From Chloroflexota bacterium (lineage in GTDB: Bacteria > Chloroflexota > Limnocylindria > Limnocylindrales > CSP1-4), in NCBI GenBank assembly GCA_019637815.1, contig JAHBUZ010000003.1:1-64000 (forward strand): DNA of 64,000 nucleotides, read 5' to 3'. The notes beneath the pieces were generated by a model, which was not told where the DNA came from, searched no databases, and saw only the letters and a list, made by a program, of their open reading frames with translations. The translations under genes were made by a program, and so were the position numbers. This document shows, one piece after another, positions 33,401 to 41,800 of this stretch; positions within the stretch are counted from its first letter, which is position 1, and every line of letters starts with the position of its first letter.

Positions 33401-33715
33401 GTCGAGCACTACACGGGCCCCAAGTGCTCCGGGAGCGTCCGGCGTGGCCGTGGAGCGGGTCGTGCCGTGGGATCGACTACTACACGGGCTCTGCAAGCGC
33501 CCCCGGGCGCCCCGGGCGGCCCGCTGGCCGGGCCCGCCCTGGACCTCGAGCACTACACGGGCTTCGCGTGACGCCCCGGACGCCCTTGGTGCGGACCTCG
33601 GCTCGCCGCGCCGTGGGATCGAGCACGACACGGACTCCAAGTGCGCCCCGGACACCCCGGACCCCCCGCTGCGGGCCCCACCCGCCGCGCCATAGACGTC
33701 GAGCACTACACGGGC
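33401..33715 (+). repeat. Repeat array B (18-bp core, 71-80 bp spacing)
   Basis: Five copies of the core GTCGAGCACTACACGGGC start at 33401, 33472, 33545, 33618 and 33698 (spacings 71, 73, 73, 80). Copies 1 and 5 are identical and the others differ by one to three bases. Similarity extends about 20 bases downstream (CCAAGTGCGCCCCGGACGCC and variants), so the full unit is about 40 bp. It is inverted relative to array A. Confidence 0.85.
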
Positions 33716-33842
33716 TGTGACAGCCACCGCCCACCTTCCCCGGTACTCGGACTCTCATCACCACGCTCCACGCGGCCGACGGGTCGTCCGGCGGTGACCT
33801 GCCTCCGCACCCGTCGTCGGACCGGCCCCGTCGAAGCCTTGC

Positions 33843-33848
33843 TATACT
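33843..33848 (+). promoter_or_regulatory. -10 box (TATACT) of rpsF-ssb-rpsR
   Basis: TATACT lies 91 bases before the rpsF GTG, leaving a leader of about 85 bases that ends with the ribosome site GGAAGGAG (33921-33928). A leader of this length could be the site of S6:S18 autoregulation known for such operons, but I did not find the expected fold by eye. Confidence 0.45.
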
Positions 33849-33939
33849 GCCGGTTCGTCCTTTCAGCTCCGCCGCGGGACCCACAGGGGTCCCCACCCAC
33901 CGAGCGGGGCACATCCCATGGGAAGGAGTCTCATCACCC

Positions 33940-34353
33940 GTGCGTCGTTATGAACTGATGCTGGTCATCCGGCCGGACGTGCCGGACGACCGCGCCCAGG
34001 CGGTCATCGACCGCAGTACCCGGACCGTGACCGGGGCGGGCGGCCAGATCGTCAAGGTCAGTCCGTGGGGCCGTCGTCGCCTCGCGTACCCCATCGAGAG
34101 CTATCGCGAGGGGTCGTATCACATCATCCTGTTCGATGCGCCGGCCGAGGTCGTCGCGGAGCTGGAGCGTGGTCTCAACATCACCGAGGAGGTGATGCGG
34201 CACATGGTGACGCGCATCGAGCGTCCCGCCGCGACCCGTCGCTCCGAACGTGACGAGGACGCCGAGGTCGCCCCGCCGGAGGACGAGCCGGAGCCCGAGG
34301 GCGAGGTCATCGACGAGTCCGAGAGCGAGGCGGCTCCGGCCGCCATCGACTGA
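33940..34353 (+). CDS. rpsF: 30S ribosomal protein bS6
   Basis: 137 residues from a GTG. The S6 fold is complete: RRYELMLVIRPDVPDD, WGRRRLAYPIESYREGSYHI (the YPI/rRNA and S18 contact region) and MVTRIERP. A 40-residue acidic tail (Glu/Asp/Pro-rich) follows and is longer than in most species. It binds bS18 on the platform of the small subunit. First gene of the conserved rpsF-ssb-rpsR operon. Confidence 0.97.
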   Translation: MRRYELMLVIRPDVPDDRAQAVIDRSTRTVTGAGGQIVKVSPWGRRRLAYPIESYREGSYHIILFDAPAEVVAELERGLNITEEVMRHMVTRIERPAATRRSERDEDAEVAPPEDEPEPEGEVIDESESEAAPAAID

Positions 34354-34394
34354 TCACCGCATCCGCCGCCGTCTGATAGCCCGGAGGCCAGGAC

Positions 34395-34865
34395 ATGTCG
34401 CTCAACAAGTGCATGATCATCGGCAACCTCGGACGCGATCCCGAGATGCGCTACACGCCCAGCGGACAGGCGGTCACCCAGTTCACGGTGGCCACCAATC
34501 GCAACTATCGCGACCAGCAGGGTGAGTGGCAGTCCGAGACCGAGTGGTTCCGGGTGGTCGTCTGGGGGCAGCAGGCCGAGCGCACCGCCGAGCGGCTCCG
34601 CAAGGGCAACAAGGTGTACGTCGAGGGCCGCATCCAGACCCGCCAGTGGGAAGACCAGACCGGCAACAAGCGGTACACGACCGAGCTCATCGCCAACCAG
34701 GTCACCTCGCTCGAGCGGCGTGACCGGGATGAGGACGCACCGTTCCCCGAGGGCCAGGGTGGCTTCGGCGGGGGCAGTGGCTCGTCCGGTGGTGGCGGCT
34801 CCTCCGGGGGCTCGCGACCGCCGTCCGGTGGTGACGACGGCGACTTCGACGACCTGCCCTTCTGA
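34395..34865 (+). CDS. ssb: Single-stranded DNA-binding protein
   Basis: 156 residues: OB fold 1-110 (MSLNKCMIIGNLGRDPEMRY; TEWFRVVVWGQQAE; NKVYVEGRIQTRQWEDQTGN), a Gly/Ser linker, and the acidic tip DFDDLPF that recruits repair and replication proteins. A GGAGG-type ribosome site lies before the ATG. Sits between rpsF and rpsR as in most bacteria. It covers single strands in replication, recombination and repair, and would serve the RecJ, PriA and RecG encoded here. Confidence 0.97.
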   Translation: MSLNKCMIIGNLGRDPEMRYTPSGQAVTQFTVATNRNYRDQQGEWQSETEWFRVVVWGQQAERTAERLRKGNKVYVEGRIQTRQWEDQTGNKRYTTELIANQVTSLERRDRDEDAPFPEGQGGFGGGSGSSGGGGSSGGSRPPSGGDDGDFDDLPF

Positions 34866-34957
34866 GCCATGACCCGTCCGGCACCCCGGGCGACCGACCT
34901 GATCGAATGACCGTCCGGCCCGCCGGACATCCGACCTGATACGACGAGGACCCACCG

Positions 34958-35227
34958 ATGCCCGCTCCGTCCCGCTCGCGCAAGCGCGACGACTTCTATC
35001 GCGATCGCCGCCGCCGCAAGGTGTGCAGCTTCTGCGCCGACAAGACCGTGCAGATCGACTACAAGGAGGTCAACCGCCTCCGCCGCTACCTGTCCGAGCG
35101 CGCCAAGATCGAGCCGCGACGCAAGACGGGGACCTGCGCCCAGCACCAGCGGGAGCTGTCGGTCGCGCTCAAGCGCGCACGACACGTGGCGCTGCTTCCC
35201 TACGCTCCCCAGCACCTCCGCCCATAG
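34958..35227 (+). CDS. rpsR: 30S ribosomal protein bS18, zinc-binding type
   Basis: 89 residues. [20 protein letters not shown] opens the S18 core with a CxxC, and [20 protein letters not shown] supplies Cys and His, so this is the C+ (zinc) form. It binds bS6 and 16S rRNA on the platform. The basic N-terminal 20 residues ([16 protein letters not shown]) are usual. Last gene of the operon; a gene-free stretch of almost 600 bases follows. Confidence 0.97.
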   Translation: MPAPSRSRKRDDFYRDRRRRKVCSFCADKTVQIDYKEVNRLRRYLSERAKIEPRRKTGTCAQHQRELSVALKRARHVALLPYAPQHLRP

Positions 35228-35472
35228 GGACCGTGGGCTGATGCGGCCGATGGCTGCGTTGGCCCTGCGCGCGCTCGCTCACGCACCATGAGGTGCGCTT
35301 CACGCGCGTGCTCGCGCCGCCTTGTCCTCGGCCACCTGAGCCCACGGTCGGTATGCGGCGTTGGTCCGAGCGCGTGAGGCGCCTTCGCCTGGACGCACCG
35401 CGCTGCGGGCTGGGTGCTCGCGTCGCCGCGATCGCCTGAGCCTCCGCGCCGGGCATGGCATCGATACCTGGG

Positions 35473-35626
35473 CGATCGATCCGACTGGCCGAGCACGAGC
35501 CACCCCCGACCGAGGATGTCGCCAGTGCTCACGCTCGGGCAGATCCCCGATCGCTCGACCAGTCGGGCGTCTGGCAGGGAAGTGGGCTCGTTGGCGTGGC
35601 ACATGGCCCGCCAGTCGGATCGATCG
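35473..35626. repeat. 17-bp perfect inverted repeat bounding 154 bp
   Basis: CGATCGATCCGACTGGC at 35473-35489 and its exact complement at 35610-35626, with 120 bases between. This could be the ends of a small non-autonomous element or the base of a long RNA hairpin. Confidence 0.6.
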
Positions 35627-35700
35627 GCTTGGAAGCCGCCGCCCGGGCGTCGCGGCGGGGTTACCGCGGCCACCTTGCGACCCTTCGCCGAGGCGCTTGC

Positions 35701-35744
35701 CGCCGCCGGCGCATCGAGCGCTCGCCGCCGGCGCATCGAGCGCT
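35701..35744. repeat. 22-bp exact tandem duplication
   Basis: CGCCGCCGGCGCATCGAGCG plus CT occurs at 35701-35722 and again at 35723-35744. A third, diverged unit follows up to about 35773. Confidence 0.8.
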
Positions 35745-35810
35745 CGCCGCCATCCGCCGCCGCCCGAGCGCTCGCGACGGGCTACCACGCCCACCTCGCG
35801 ACCCGGTTCG

Positions 35811-35816
35811 TATACT
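35811..35816 (+). promoter_or_regulatory. -10 box (TATACT) of ilvE
   Basis: TATACT ends 6 bases before the ilvE ATG, implying a leaderless transcript. Confidence 0.5.
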
Positions 35817-35822
35817 CGCGCC

Positions 35823-36809
35823 ATGTCGATCGAGACGCCCCCTGCGGGCACTGCCCTGTCTACCTCGCCCGCGACACGCGCCGGCCGCCGTCCGGACGGC
35901 GTCGAGTGCTGGTTCGAGGGGGCATGGGTACCGCTCGCGGACGCCAAGGTCAGCGTCCTGACGCACTCGTTCCTGTACGGGACGGCGGTGTTCGAGGGGA
36001 TCCGCGCCTACTGGAACGCCGACCAGGGCCAGCTGTACCTGCTGAAGCTCCGGGAGCACTACGAGCGCATCACGGACTCCGGGAGGATCATGCTCATGGA
36101 TCCGGGCATGTCCGTCCAGGAGCTCATCGACCGGACGGTCGAGCTGTGTCGGCGCAACGACTTCCGCGAGGACACCTACGTCCGGGTGACGCTCTACAAG
36201 TCCACGAAGGGCATCGGCGTCCGGCTCCATGACCTGGAGAACGCGATCAACATCGTGGGCATCCCGTTCGGCGACTACCTGGACACCGAAGGGGGCATCC
36301 GCTGTGGCACGGTCTCCTGGCGGCGCACCAGCGACCTGGCCATCCCGTCCCGCGGCAAGATCGTGGGCTCATACGTGAACCCGGCCTTCTCCAAGACGGA
36401 GGCGATGCTCAACGGCTTCGACGAGGCGATCGTGCTCACCGACGAGGGCCACGTGTCCGAGGGCAGCGCAGAGAACCTGTTCATGGTCCGCCGGGGCCAG
36501 CTCATCACGCCCGGCGTGGAGCAGGACATCCTCGAGGGCATCACCCGCGCCGGGCTCATCGAGATGGCACGCGCGGAGCTGGGCCTCGAGACGGTGGTCC
36601 GGTCCATCGACCGGAGCGAGCTGTATCTCGCGGACGAGGTGCTGCTGTGTGGCACGGGCGCCCAGGTGTCCGCGGTGACCGAGATCGACCATCGACGCAT
36701 CGGCACCGGGGAGATCGGACCCGTCACGAAGCGCCTGAGCGCGCTCTACTTCGACGCGGTGCGTGGCAAGCTGCCCGCCTGGTCGCACTGGCTGACGCCC
36801 GTCTACTGA
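35823..36809 (+). CDS. ilvE: Branched-chain amino acid aminotransferase
   Basis: 328 residues, fold-type IV PLP enzyme. ECWFEGAWVPLADAKVSVLT and HSFLYGTAVFEGIRAYW form the N-terminal domain. The PLP Lys is in SRGKIVGSYVNPAFSKTEAM (residues about 178-197). DEAIVLTDEGHVSEGSAENLF is the fold-type IV signature, and CGTGAQVSAVTEIDHRRIG the cofactor phosphate site. It catalyses the last step of Leu, Ile and Val synthesis and the first of their breakdown. The start is set by the TATACT box; upstream frames are noise. Monocistronic and convergent with the LCP gene. Confidence 0.95.
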   Translation: MSIETPPAGTALSTSPATRAGRRPDGVECWFEGAWVPLADAKVSVLTHSFLYGTAVFEGIRAYWNADQGQLYLLKLREHYERITDSGRIMLMDPGMSVQELIDRTVELCRRNDFREDTYVRVTLYKSTKGIGVRLHDLENAINIVGIPFGDYLDTEGGIRCGTVSWRRTSDLAIPSRGKIVGSYVNPAFSKTEAMLNGFDEAIVLTDEGHVSEGSAENLFMVRRGQLITPGVEQDILEGITRAGLIEMARAELGLETVVRSIDRSELYLADEVLLCGTGAQVSAVTEIDHRRIGTGEIGPVTKRLSALYFDAVRGKLPAWSHWLTPVY

Positions 36810-36924
36810 GCGCGAGGCCCGGCAGGCTCGCCTCCGCGGAGGACACGAGCGACGGGTCCGCGCGACGATGGGGACGCATCTCGCGGGCACATCCCCGAGG
36901 GGAGTCGGCGGGAGTCGCCTCGCG

Positions 36925-38781
36925 CTAGTTCGGGACGCGCTTGTTGGGCGTGCCTGACCCCACGGTCACCACGATGTTCGCGGCCTGCGAGGGATCGTCC
37001 TCGGTCACTGCGGTGACGTCGAACTCCTGCTGGAGGGTGGCGATGGTCTCCGGGAACTGGGACTCGCCACCGTTGTAGACCGTGATCACGGTGTCCGTGA
37101 AGTCATCCTGCTCGGCACGGCCGCCGTTCACGGGCGCCAGGATGGCGCCCATCCCGAGGTACTCGAGGTACTCCGCGATGCGGGTCGACCTGGTGTTCGC
37201 GGCACGCGTCCCGTTGAGGACATGCACGACCGCGCCCTCCGACGCGAGCGTCTGCTGCTTGGCGATGAGCTTGGGGTCCGTCTTGAACACGTCCTGGACG
37301 GCCTTGCGCATCTTCGACGTGTTCGCGACGAGGGCATACCGGCCGTTCCGCCGGCAGAGGGCGCTGTTGGCGACGCTCGCGGTCTGGCAGTTGGTGGTAT
37401 AGGGCGCCAGCTGGAGCGAGATCCGGTCGTCCAGGTTGATCCGCTGGGCGAGCTCGGCAAGCTGCGGGAAGAGCCGGGACGGGATGTCCGTCTTGATGTT
37501 CTTCTTGACGATCTGGAGGTACTTGTCGATGCCGCCGGGCTGGAGGATGGAGCCGATGTCCAGCTGGTTCCGGACGGCCGCGATGACCCGCATCTGGCGC
37601 GTCGAGCGCTCGAAGTCCGAGCTCGCGTGTCGCGATCGCGCGTACGCGAGGGCATCCCCGCCCCCGAAGTAGTGATAGCCGGGGGCCACATAGAGCTTGA
37701 GCGTCCCGCGACCGTCGTTCGAGTTGTAGCGCACGTCGTACAGCGGCAGCTGGACGTCCACGACCGCACCGCCGAGCGCGTTCACGACATCCATGAAGCC
37801 GTTCATGTCCACCTGGACGTAGTAGGGGATATCGATCCCGAGCGACTGGCCGAGGATGCTCTTCAGCGCGCCGTACCCACGCTCCCGGTCGGTCTTGCCC
37901 GGGAAGAGGTCGCTCCGGCCCTTGGTCAGCGAGTAGACCTGGTTGGCCCGGTACCCCCACACGTTGCCGAGGTTCCGCGAGGCGGCGGTGTTCCTGGGCA
38001 TGTCCAGCCCGACCGTGTCCCGGGGCACCCCGATGAACGCGACCTCGTTGGTGTCCGGGTCGATGCTCACCACGATCATCGTATCCGTCAGCAGGCCGTT
38101 GGTGCCCACGAGCAGGATGTTCAGGCGGCCCTTGCTGATGTCCCAGGGCACGGTCGGGGTGGGCTCCGGGGCATCGGTCGGCTCGACGGTCGGCGTGGCA
38201 TCCGGGTCCAGCGATGCGGGCGGATCCGTCTCGAGCGGCAGGAGGGACGGCAGCGGCTCGATCGATTCGTCGGGGTCCGGGCTCTCGTCCGCGCCGGGGT
38301 CCTCCCCGCAGTCCTGGTCCAGGCAGTCGATCGTCTCGATGAGGCTGTAGGTCTGGCGAGCGACGGCGGCGTGGCTCACGAACAGCACCGTGATCACCGC
38401 CACGAGCCCCACCATCGAGCCCACGCGCCGGACCGTGGCATCCCGGACGCCGCTCGGCGCTCGTGCGACCCAGAACGCGTCCAGGACGGACAGCAGGCGC
38501 CACACGAGGTCCACGCCGATGCCGATGACCAGGTACTGGAGCCAGGTCAGGTCCGAGAACTGCGCCGCGAAGTCCTTGACGCCCATGGAGAAGGCGATGC
38601 CCGCGATGAGCGCCCCGGCGATCAGCCACGGCACCATCCAGACGAGACCACGCAGGAACCGCCGGGCATACATCTGGCCGAGGCCCGGCAGGATGAGCGA
38701 GAAGAAGGCGGCCGCGAAGGAGCTGTGGCGCGGCTCGTACGCGCTCTGGCGTGGCTCCGGCGGCGGCGCAGCAGGGTGCAT
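36925..38781 (-). CDS. LytR-CpsA-Psr (LCP) family cell-wall glycopolymer ligase
   Basis: 618 residues from the ATG at 38781, 8 bases after a TAGGAT box. N-terminal part: three membrane stretches (about 26-67, 78-105, 118-141; the first contains LPGLGQMYARRFLRG), then an acidic Pro/Asp/Glu linker (150-215). LCP domain (about 220-430): LLVGTN, IGVPRDTVG, then DALAYARSRHASSDFERSTR with the conserved arginines for pyrophosphate lipid binding. LytR_C-type domain (about 500-605): VHVLNGTRAANTRSTRIAEY. LCP enzymes attach teichoic acid-like or capsular polymers to peptidoglycan or proteins. It could act on the product of the TagF-like locus. Confidence 0.93.
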   Translation of the reverse strand: MHPAAPPPEPRQSAYEPRHSSFAAAFFSLILPGLGQMYARRFLRGLVWMVPWLIAGALIAGIAFSMGVKDFAAQFSDLTWLQYLVIGIGVDLVWRLLSVLDAFWVARAPSGVRDATVRRVGSMVGLVAVITVLFVSHAAVARQTYSLIETIDCLDQDCGEDPGADESPDPDESIEPLPSLLPLETDPPASLDPDATPTVEPTDAPEPTPTVPWDISKGRLNILLVGTNGLLTDTMIVVSIDPDTNEVAFIGVPRDTVGLDMPRNTAASRNLGNVWGYRANQVYSLTKGRSDLFPGKTDRERGYGALKSILGQSLGIDIPYYVQVDMNGFMDVVNALGGAVVDVQLPLYDVRYNSNDGRGTLKLYVAPGYHYFGGGDALAYARSRHASSDFERSTRQMRVIAAVRNQLDIGSILQPGGIDKYLQIVKKNIKTDIPSRLFPQLAELAQRINLDDRISLQLAPYTTNCQTASVANSALCRRNGRYALVANTSKMRKAVQDVFKTDPKLIAKQQTLASEGAVVHVLNGTRAANTRSTRIAEYLEYLGMGAILAPVNGGRAEQDDFTDTVITVYNGGESQFPETIATLQQEFDVTAVTEDDPSQAANIVVTVGSGTPNKRVPN

Positions 38782-38789
38782 CGGAGCGT

Positions 38790-38795
38790 ATCCTA
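38790..38795 (-). promoter_or_regulatory. -10 box (TAGGAT) of the LCP gene
   Basis: On the minus strand TAGGAT ends 8 bases before the LCP ATG (leaderless). The divergent ileS promoter lies 80 bases away. Confidence 0.45.
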
Positions 38796-38873
38796 AAGGC
38801 TCCTCCCCGGACCCGCCTCCGGCGGTGTCGCGCTGCGCCGCGATCGGGGTGCCGTGCCACCGCCCACGTCCTC

Positions 38874-38879
38874 TATCCT
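38874..38879 (+). promoter_or_regulatory. -10 box (TATCCT) of ileS
   Basis: TATCCT ends 9 bases before the ATG at 38889 and supports that start over the longer frame from 38751. There is no room for a T-box leader. Confidence 0.4.
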
Positions 38880-38888
38880 TGGGGTCGC

Positions 38889-41800
38889 ATGCCGTCCAGC
38901 CCTACCCGCCCTGACCGGGGCGCGAGCCTCCGCAGCCTTCCCGCCGTGCCTGACTTCCCCGCCCAGGAGCATCGCATCCTGGAGCAGTGGCATGCACGGC
39001 AGACGTTCGCGCGCCTGCGCGCCCGCAACGCCGGCAACGAGCCGTGGTCGTTCATCGATGGGCCCATCACGGCGAACAACCCCATGGGCGTGCATCACGC
39101 CTGGGGTCGGACGTACAAGGATCTCTACCAGCGCTTCCACGCCATGCTCGGCCAGGACCAGCGGTATCAGAACGGCTTCGACTGCCAGGGCCTCTGGGTG
39201 GAGGTCAACGTCGAGCGGGAGCTGGGCTACACCTCCAAGCGGGACATCGAGCGCAACGGCATCGATGCCTTCGTGCGGCTGTGCAAGCAGCGCGTGCTGA
39301 CGTATGCCGCGGTCCAGACGGAGCAGTCGATCCGCCTGGGCATGTGGATGGACTGGAACGACCCCGACGAGCTGCGCCGACTGCGGGACCTGCTGGGCCA
39401 GGACCCGATGCAGGTGACGACCATCCAGGGCCCGGACGGCCCGGTCACGGACACGGTGGAGATGCTCATCGGGCGGCTGGGGCTGCCGGACCTGGGCGGC
39501 TCCTACTTCACCTTCAGCAACGAGAACAACGACCTCATCTGGGGCTTCCTCGCGGAATGCCACCAGCGTGGCTGGCTGTACAAGGGCCTCGACACGATGC
39601 CCTGGTGCACCCGCTGTGGTACGGGCATCAGCCAGATGGAGATGAACGAGGGCTATCAGGATCGCGAGGATCCGGGGCTCACCGTCCGCTTCCCGCTCGT
39701 GGACCGGCCGGGCGAATCACTGCTGGTTTGGACCACCACGCCCTGGACGCTCGCTGCCAACGTCGCCGCCGCGGTGGGCCCCGAGTTGACCTACTCCCTC
39801 ATCGAGCAGGGCGAGGATCGCTTCTGGGTGGGCAAGGGGACGCTCAAGACCGCCCTGCGGGGTGGTTTCCGGGTGCTCACCGAGCGTCCCGGCGCGGATC
39901 TCGTGGGCTGGCGCTACACCGGCCCCTTCGACGAGCTCGCGGCCGTGCAGGATGCCTTCGCCGCCGACGGCGATCGACCCGCCTACGAGCATCGGATCGT
40001 GGCCTGGGACGAGGTCGGCGAGGACGAGGGCACGGGCATCGTCCACATCGCGCCCGGCTGTGGCGCCGAGGACCATGCGCTGGGCAAGGCGCTCGATCTG
40101 CCGATGGTCGCGCCGCTCAGCGAGGACGGCCACTACGAGGACGGCTTCGGCTGGCTGACGGGTCTGGACGCCCACCACGTGGCGGCGCGGGTCGTGGAGG
40201 ACCTCGAGGCGCGCGGCTTCTTCTACCACCTCGAGCCGTACAGCCACCGCTACCCGCACTGCTGGCGCTGCAACACGCCGCTCCTGTTCCGGGTCGTGGA
40301 CGAGTGGTACATCTCCATGGGCCCGGTCTACGACGTCCCTCGGGGCGAGCTGACCCGGGAGCAGGTCGACCGGTCGCTGCGCTACCAGATCATGGATGTC
40401 GTGGACGACATCAAGTGGATCCCCTCGTTCGGCTACGAGCGCGAGCTCGACTGGCTGCGCACGATGGGCGACTGGATGATCTCCAAGAAGCGCTACTGGG
40501 GCCTGGCGCTGCCCATCTGGGAGTGCACCGAGTGCGACGGCTTCGAGGTCATCGGTGGCCGCGAGGAGCTGCACGAGCGGGCGGTCGCCGGCTGGGAGGA
40601 GTTCGAGGGGCACACCCCGCATCGACCATACGTGGATGCCGTGGAGGTCGCGTGCAGCCGCTGTGGCGCACCCGCGCGACGCGTCAAGGACGTGGGGAAC
40701 CCGTGGCTGGACGCGGGCATCGTGCCCTACAGCACGCTCCACTACCGCGAGGACCGCACGTACTGGGAGCGCTGGTTCCCGGCCGACTTCATCACCGAGA
40801 GCTTCCCGGGCCAGTTCCGCAACTGGTTCTACTCCATGCTCGCCATGAGCACCGTGCTCCGCCGCGAGCCGCCCTTCATGAGCATCCTGGGCTACGCCAC
40901 GCTGTTCGGCGAGGACGGCCGGCCGATGCACAAGAGCTGGGGCAACGCCATCGAGTTCAACGAGGCGGCCGAGCGCATGGGCGTCGATGTCATGCGCTGG
41001 ATGTACGCCCGGCAGCGGCCCGAGGACAACATCCTGTTCGGCTACCACGCCGCGGACGAGGCGCGTCGAGAGCTGCTCGTGGCGTGGAACGTGGCCGCGT
41101 TCCTGGTGACCTACGCGAACATCGCGGGCTGGACGCCGGAGGGTGACGGCAGCGGTCGGCTGCCGACCGGGTCCGTGCCGGCGGGTGCCACGGTACTGGA
41201 TCGCTGGATCCTGTCGCGGGCAGCTGGGCTTGCCACCGTCGCCGAGACGGCCTACGCGGACACGGACGCGCGCGGCGCCACGCTCGCGATCGGCGCCTTC
41301 ATCGACGATCTCTCGCAGTGGTATCTGCGTCGTTCGCGCCGGCGCCTGTCGCGCAACGAGGACGCCGCGGACCGCGATGCCGCCTTCGCGACGCTCCACC
41401 AGGCGCTCGTGGCGATGCTGCGGGTGGCGGCACCGGTGCTGCCGTTCCTGACCGACGAGCTGTACCAGGTGCTCGTGACCGAGCCGCTCGACCTGGGCAC
41501 GGACGATGCCGACTCCGTCCACCTGAGCGGTTGGCCAGCGGCGGAGCTGGCGCCACTCCGTGACGAGGCGCTCGAGGCGGCGGTCGCGGACCTGCGGCGT
41601 GCCGTGGAGCTGGGGCGCACCCTCCGGTCGAGCGCCGGCATCAAGGTCCGTCAGCCGCTCGCACGACTGTGGCTGGCGCTCCCCGGCGGTCGGCTGGGTG
41701 GCGGCATCACCGCCGAGGACGAAGCCGCCCTGCTGTCGCTCCTCCAGGACGAGCTGAACGTCCGCGAGGTGCAGCTCATCGGGGACGGCTCGGAGCTCGT

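Larger units (their letters stand above)
32868..33939. other. Long gene-free stretch holding the opposed arrays
   Basis: About 1.07 kb between the CpaE-like gene and rpsF. All open frames are Arg/Ser/Pro-rich readings of the repeats, without ribosome sites or family resemblance. The left part (33003-33280) is array A, the centre (33281-33400) is unique, the right part is array B, and the last 220 bases carry the rpsF promoter and leader. Confidence 0.65.
35228..35822. other. Gene-free stretch before ilvE with inverted and tandem repeats
   Basis: 595 bases without a believable gene; long open frames here are Arg/Ala-rich and lack start signals. It holds an inverted pair ACCGTGGGCT / AGCCCACGGT (35230-35239, 35339-35349), the 17-bp inverted repeat and the 22-bp tandem repeat listed separately, and the ilvE -10 box at its end. 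Confidence 0.6.

Noticed and set aside
33072-33715. CRISPR array
   Set aside because: Units come in two opposite orientations, vary in sequence, and spacing is not constant; between-unit DNA is itself partly conserved. No cas gene is nearby.
32864-33727. N-terminal extension of the CpaE-like protein or a separate repeat protein on the minus strand
   Set aside because: The frame is Arg/Ser/Pro-rich and follows the repeats; a -10 box and GTG at 32854 give a normal family N-terminus. Without ribosome sites or domain resemblance it is not a gene.
35361-35822. Longer ilvE reading frame or a gene in the 595-base gap
   Set aside because: Upstream residues are Arg/Pro-rich and unlike aminotransferases; the TATACT box six bases before 35823 fixes the start.
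36810-36925. 9-bp inverted pair GCGCGAGGC/GCCTCGCGC as a terminator between ilvE and the LCP gene
   Set aside because: The arms are about 100 bases apart, too far for a terminator hairpin; a 12-base palindrome (36831-36842) in between has no loop. Not strong enough to list.
38751-38888. Longer ileS start
   Set aside because: It would overlap the divergent LCP gene and its promoter and adds non-family residues; TATCCT supports 38889.
38782-38888. T-box or other riboswitch before ileS
   Set aside because: The promoter hexamer ends nine bases from the ATG, leaving no leader, and no T-box sequence is present.
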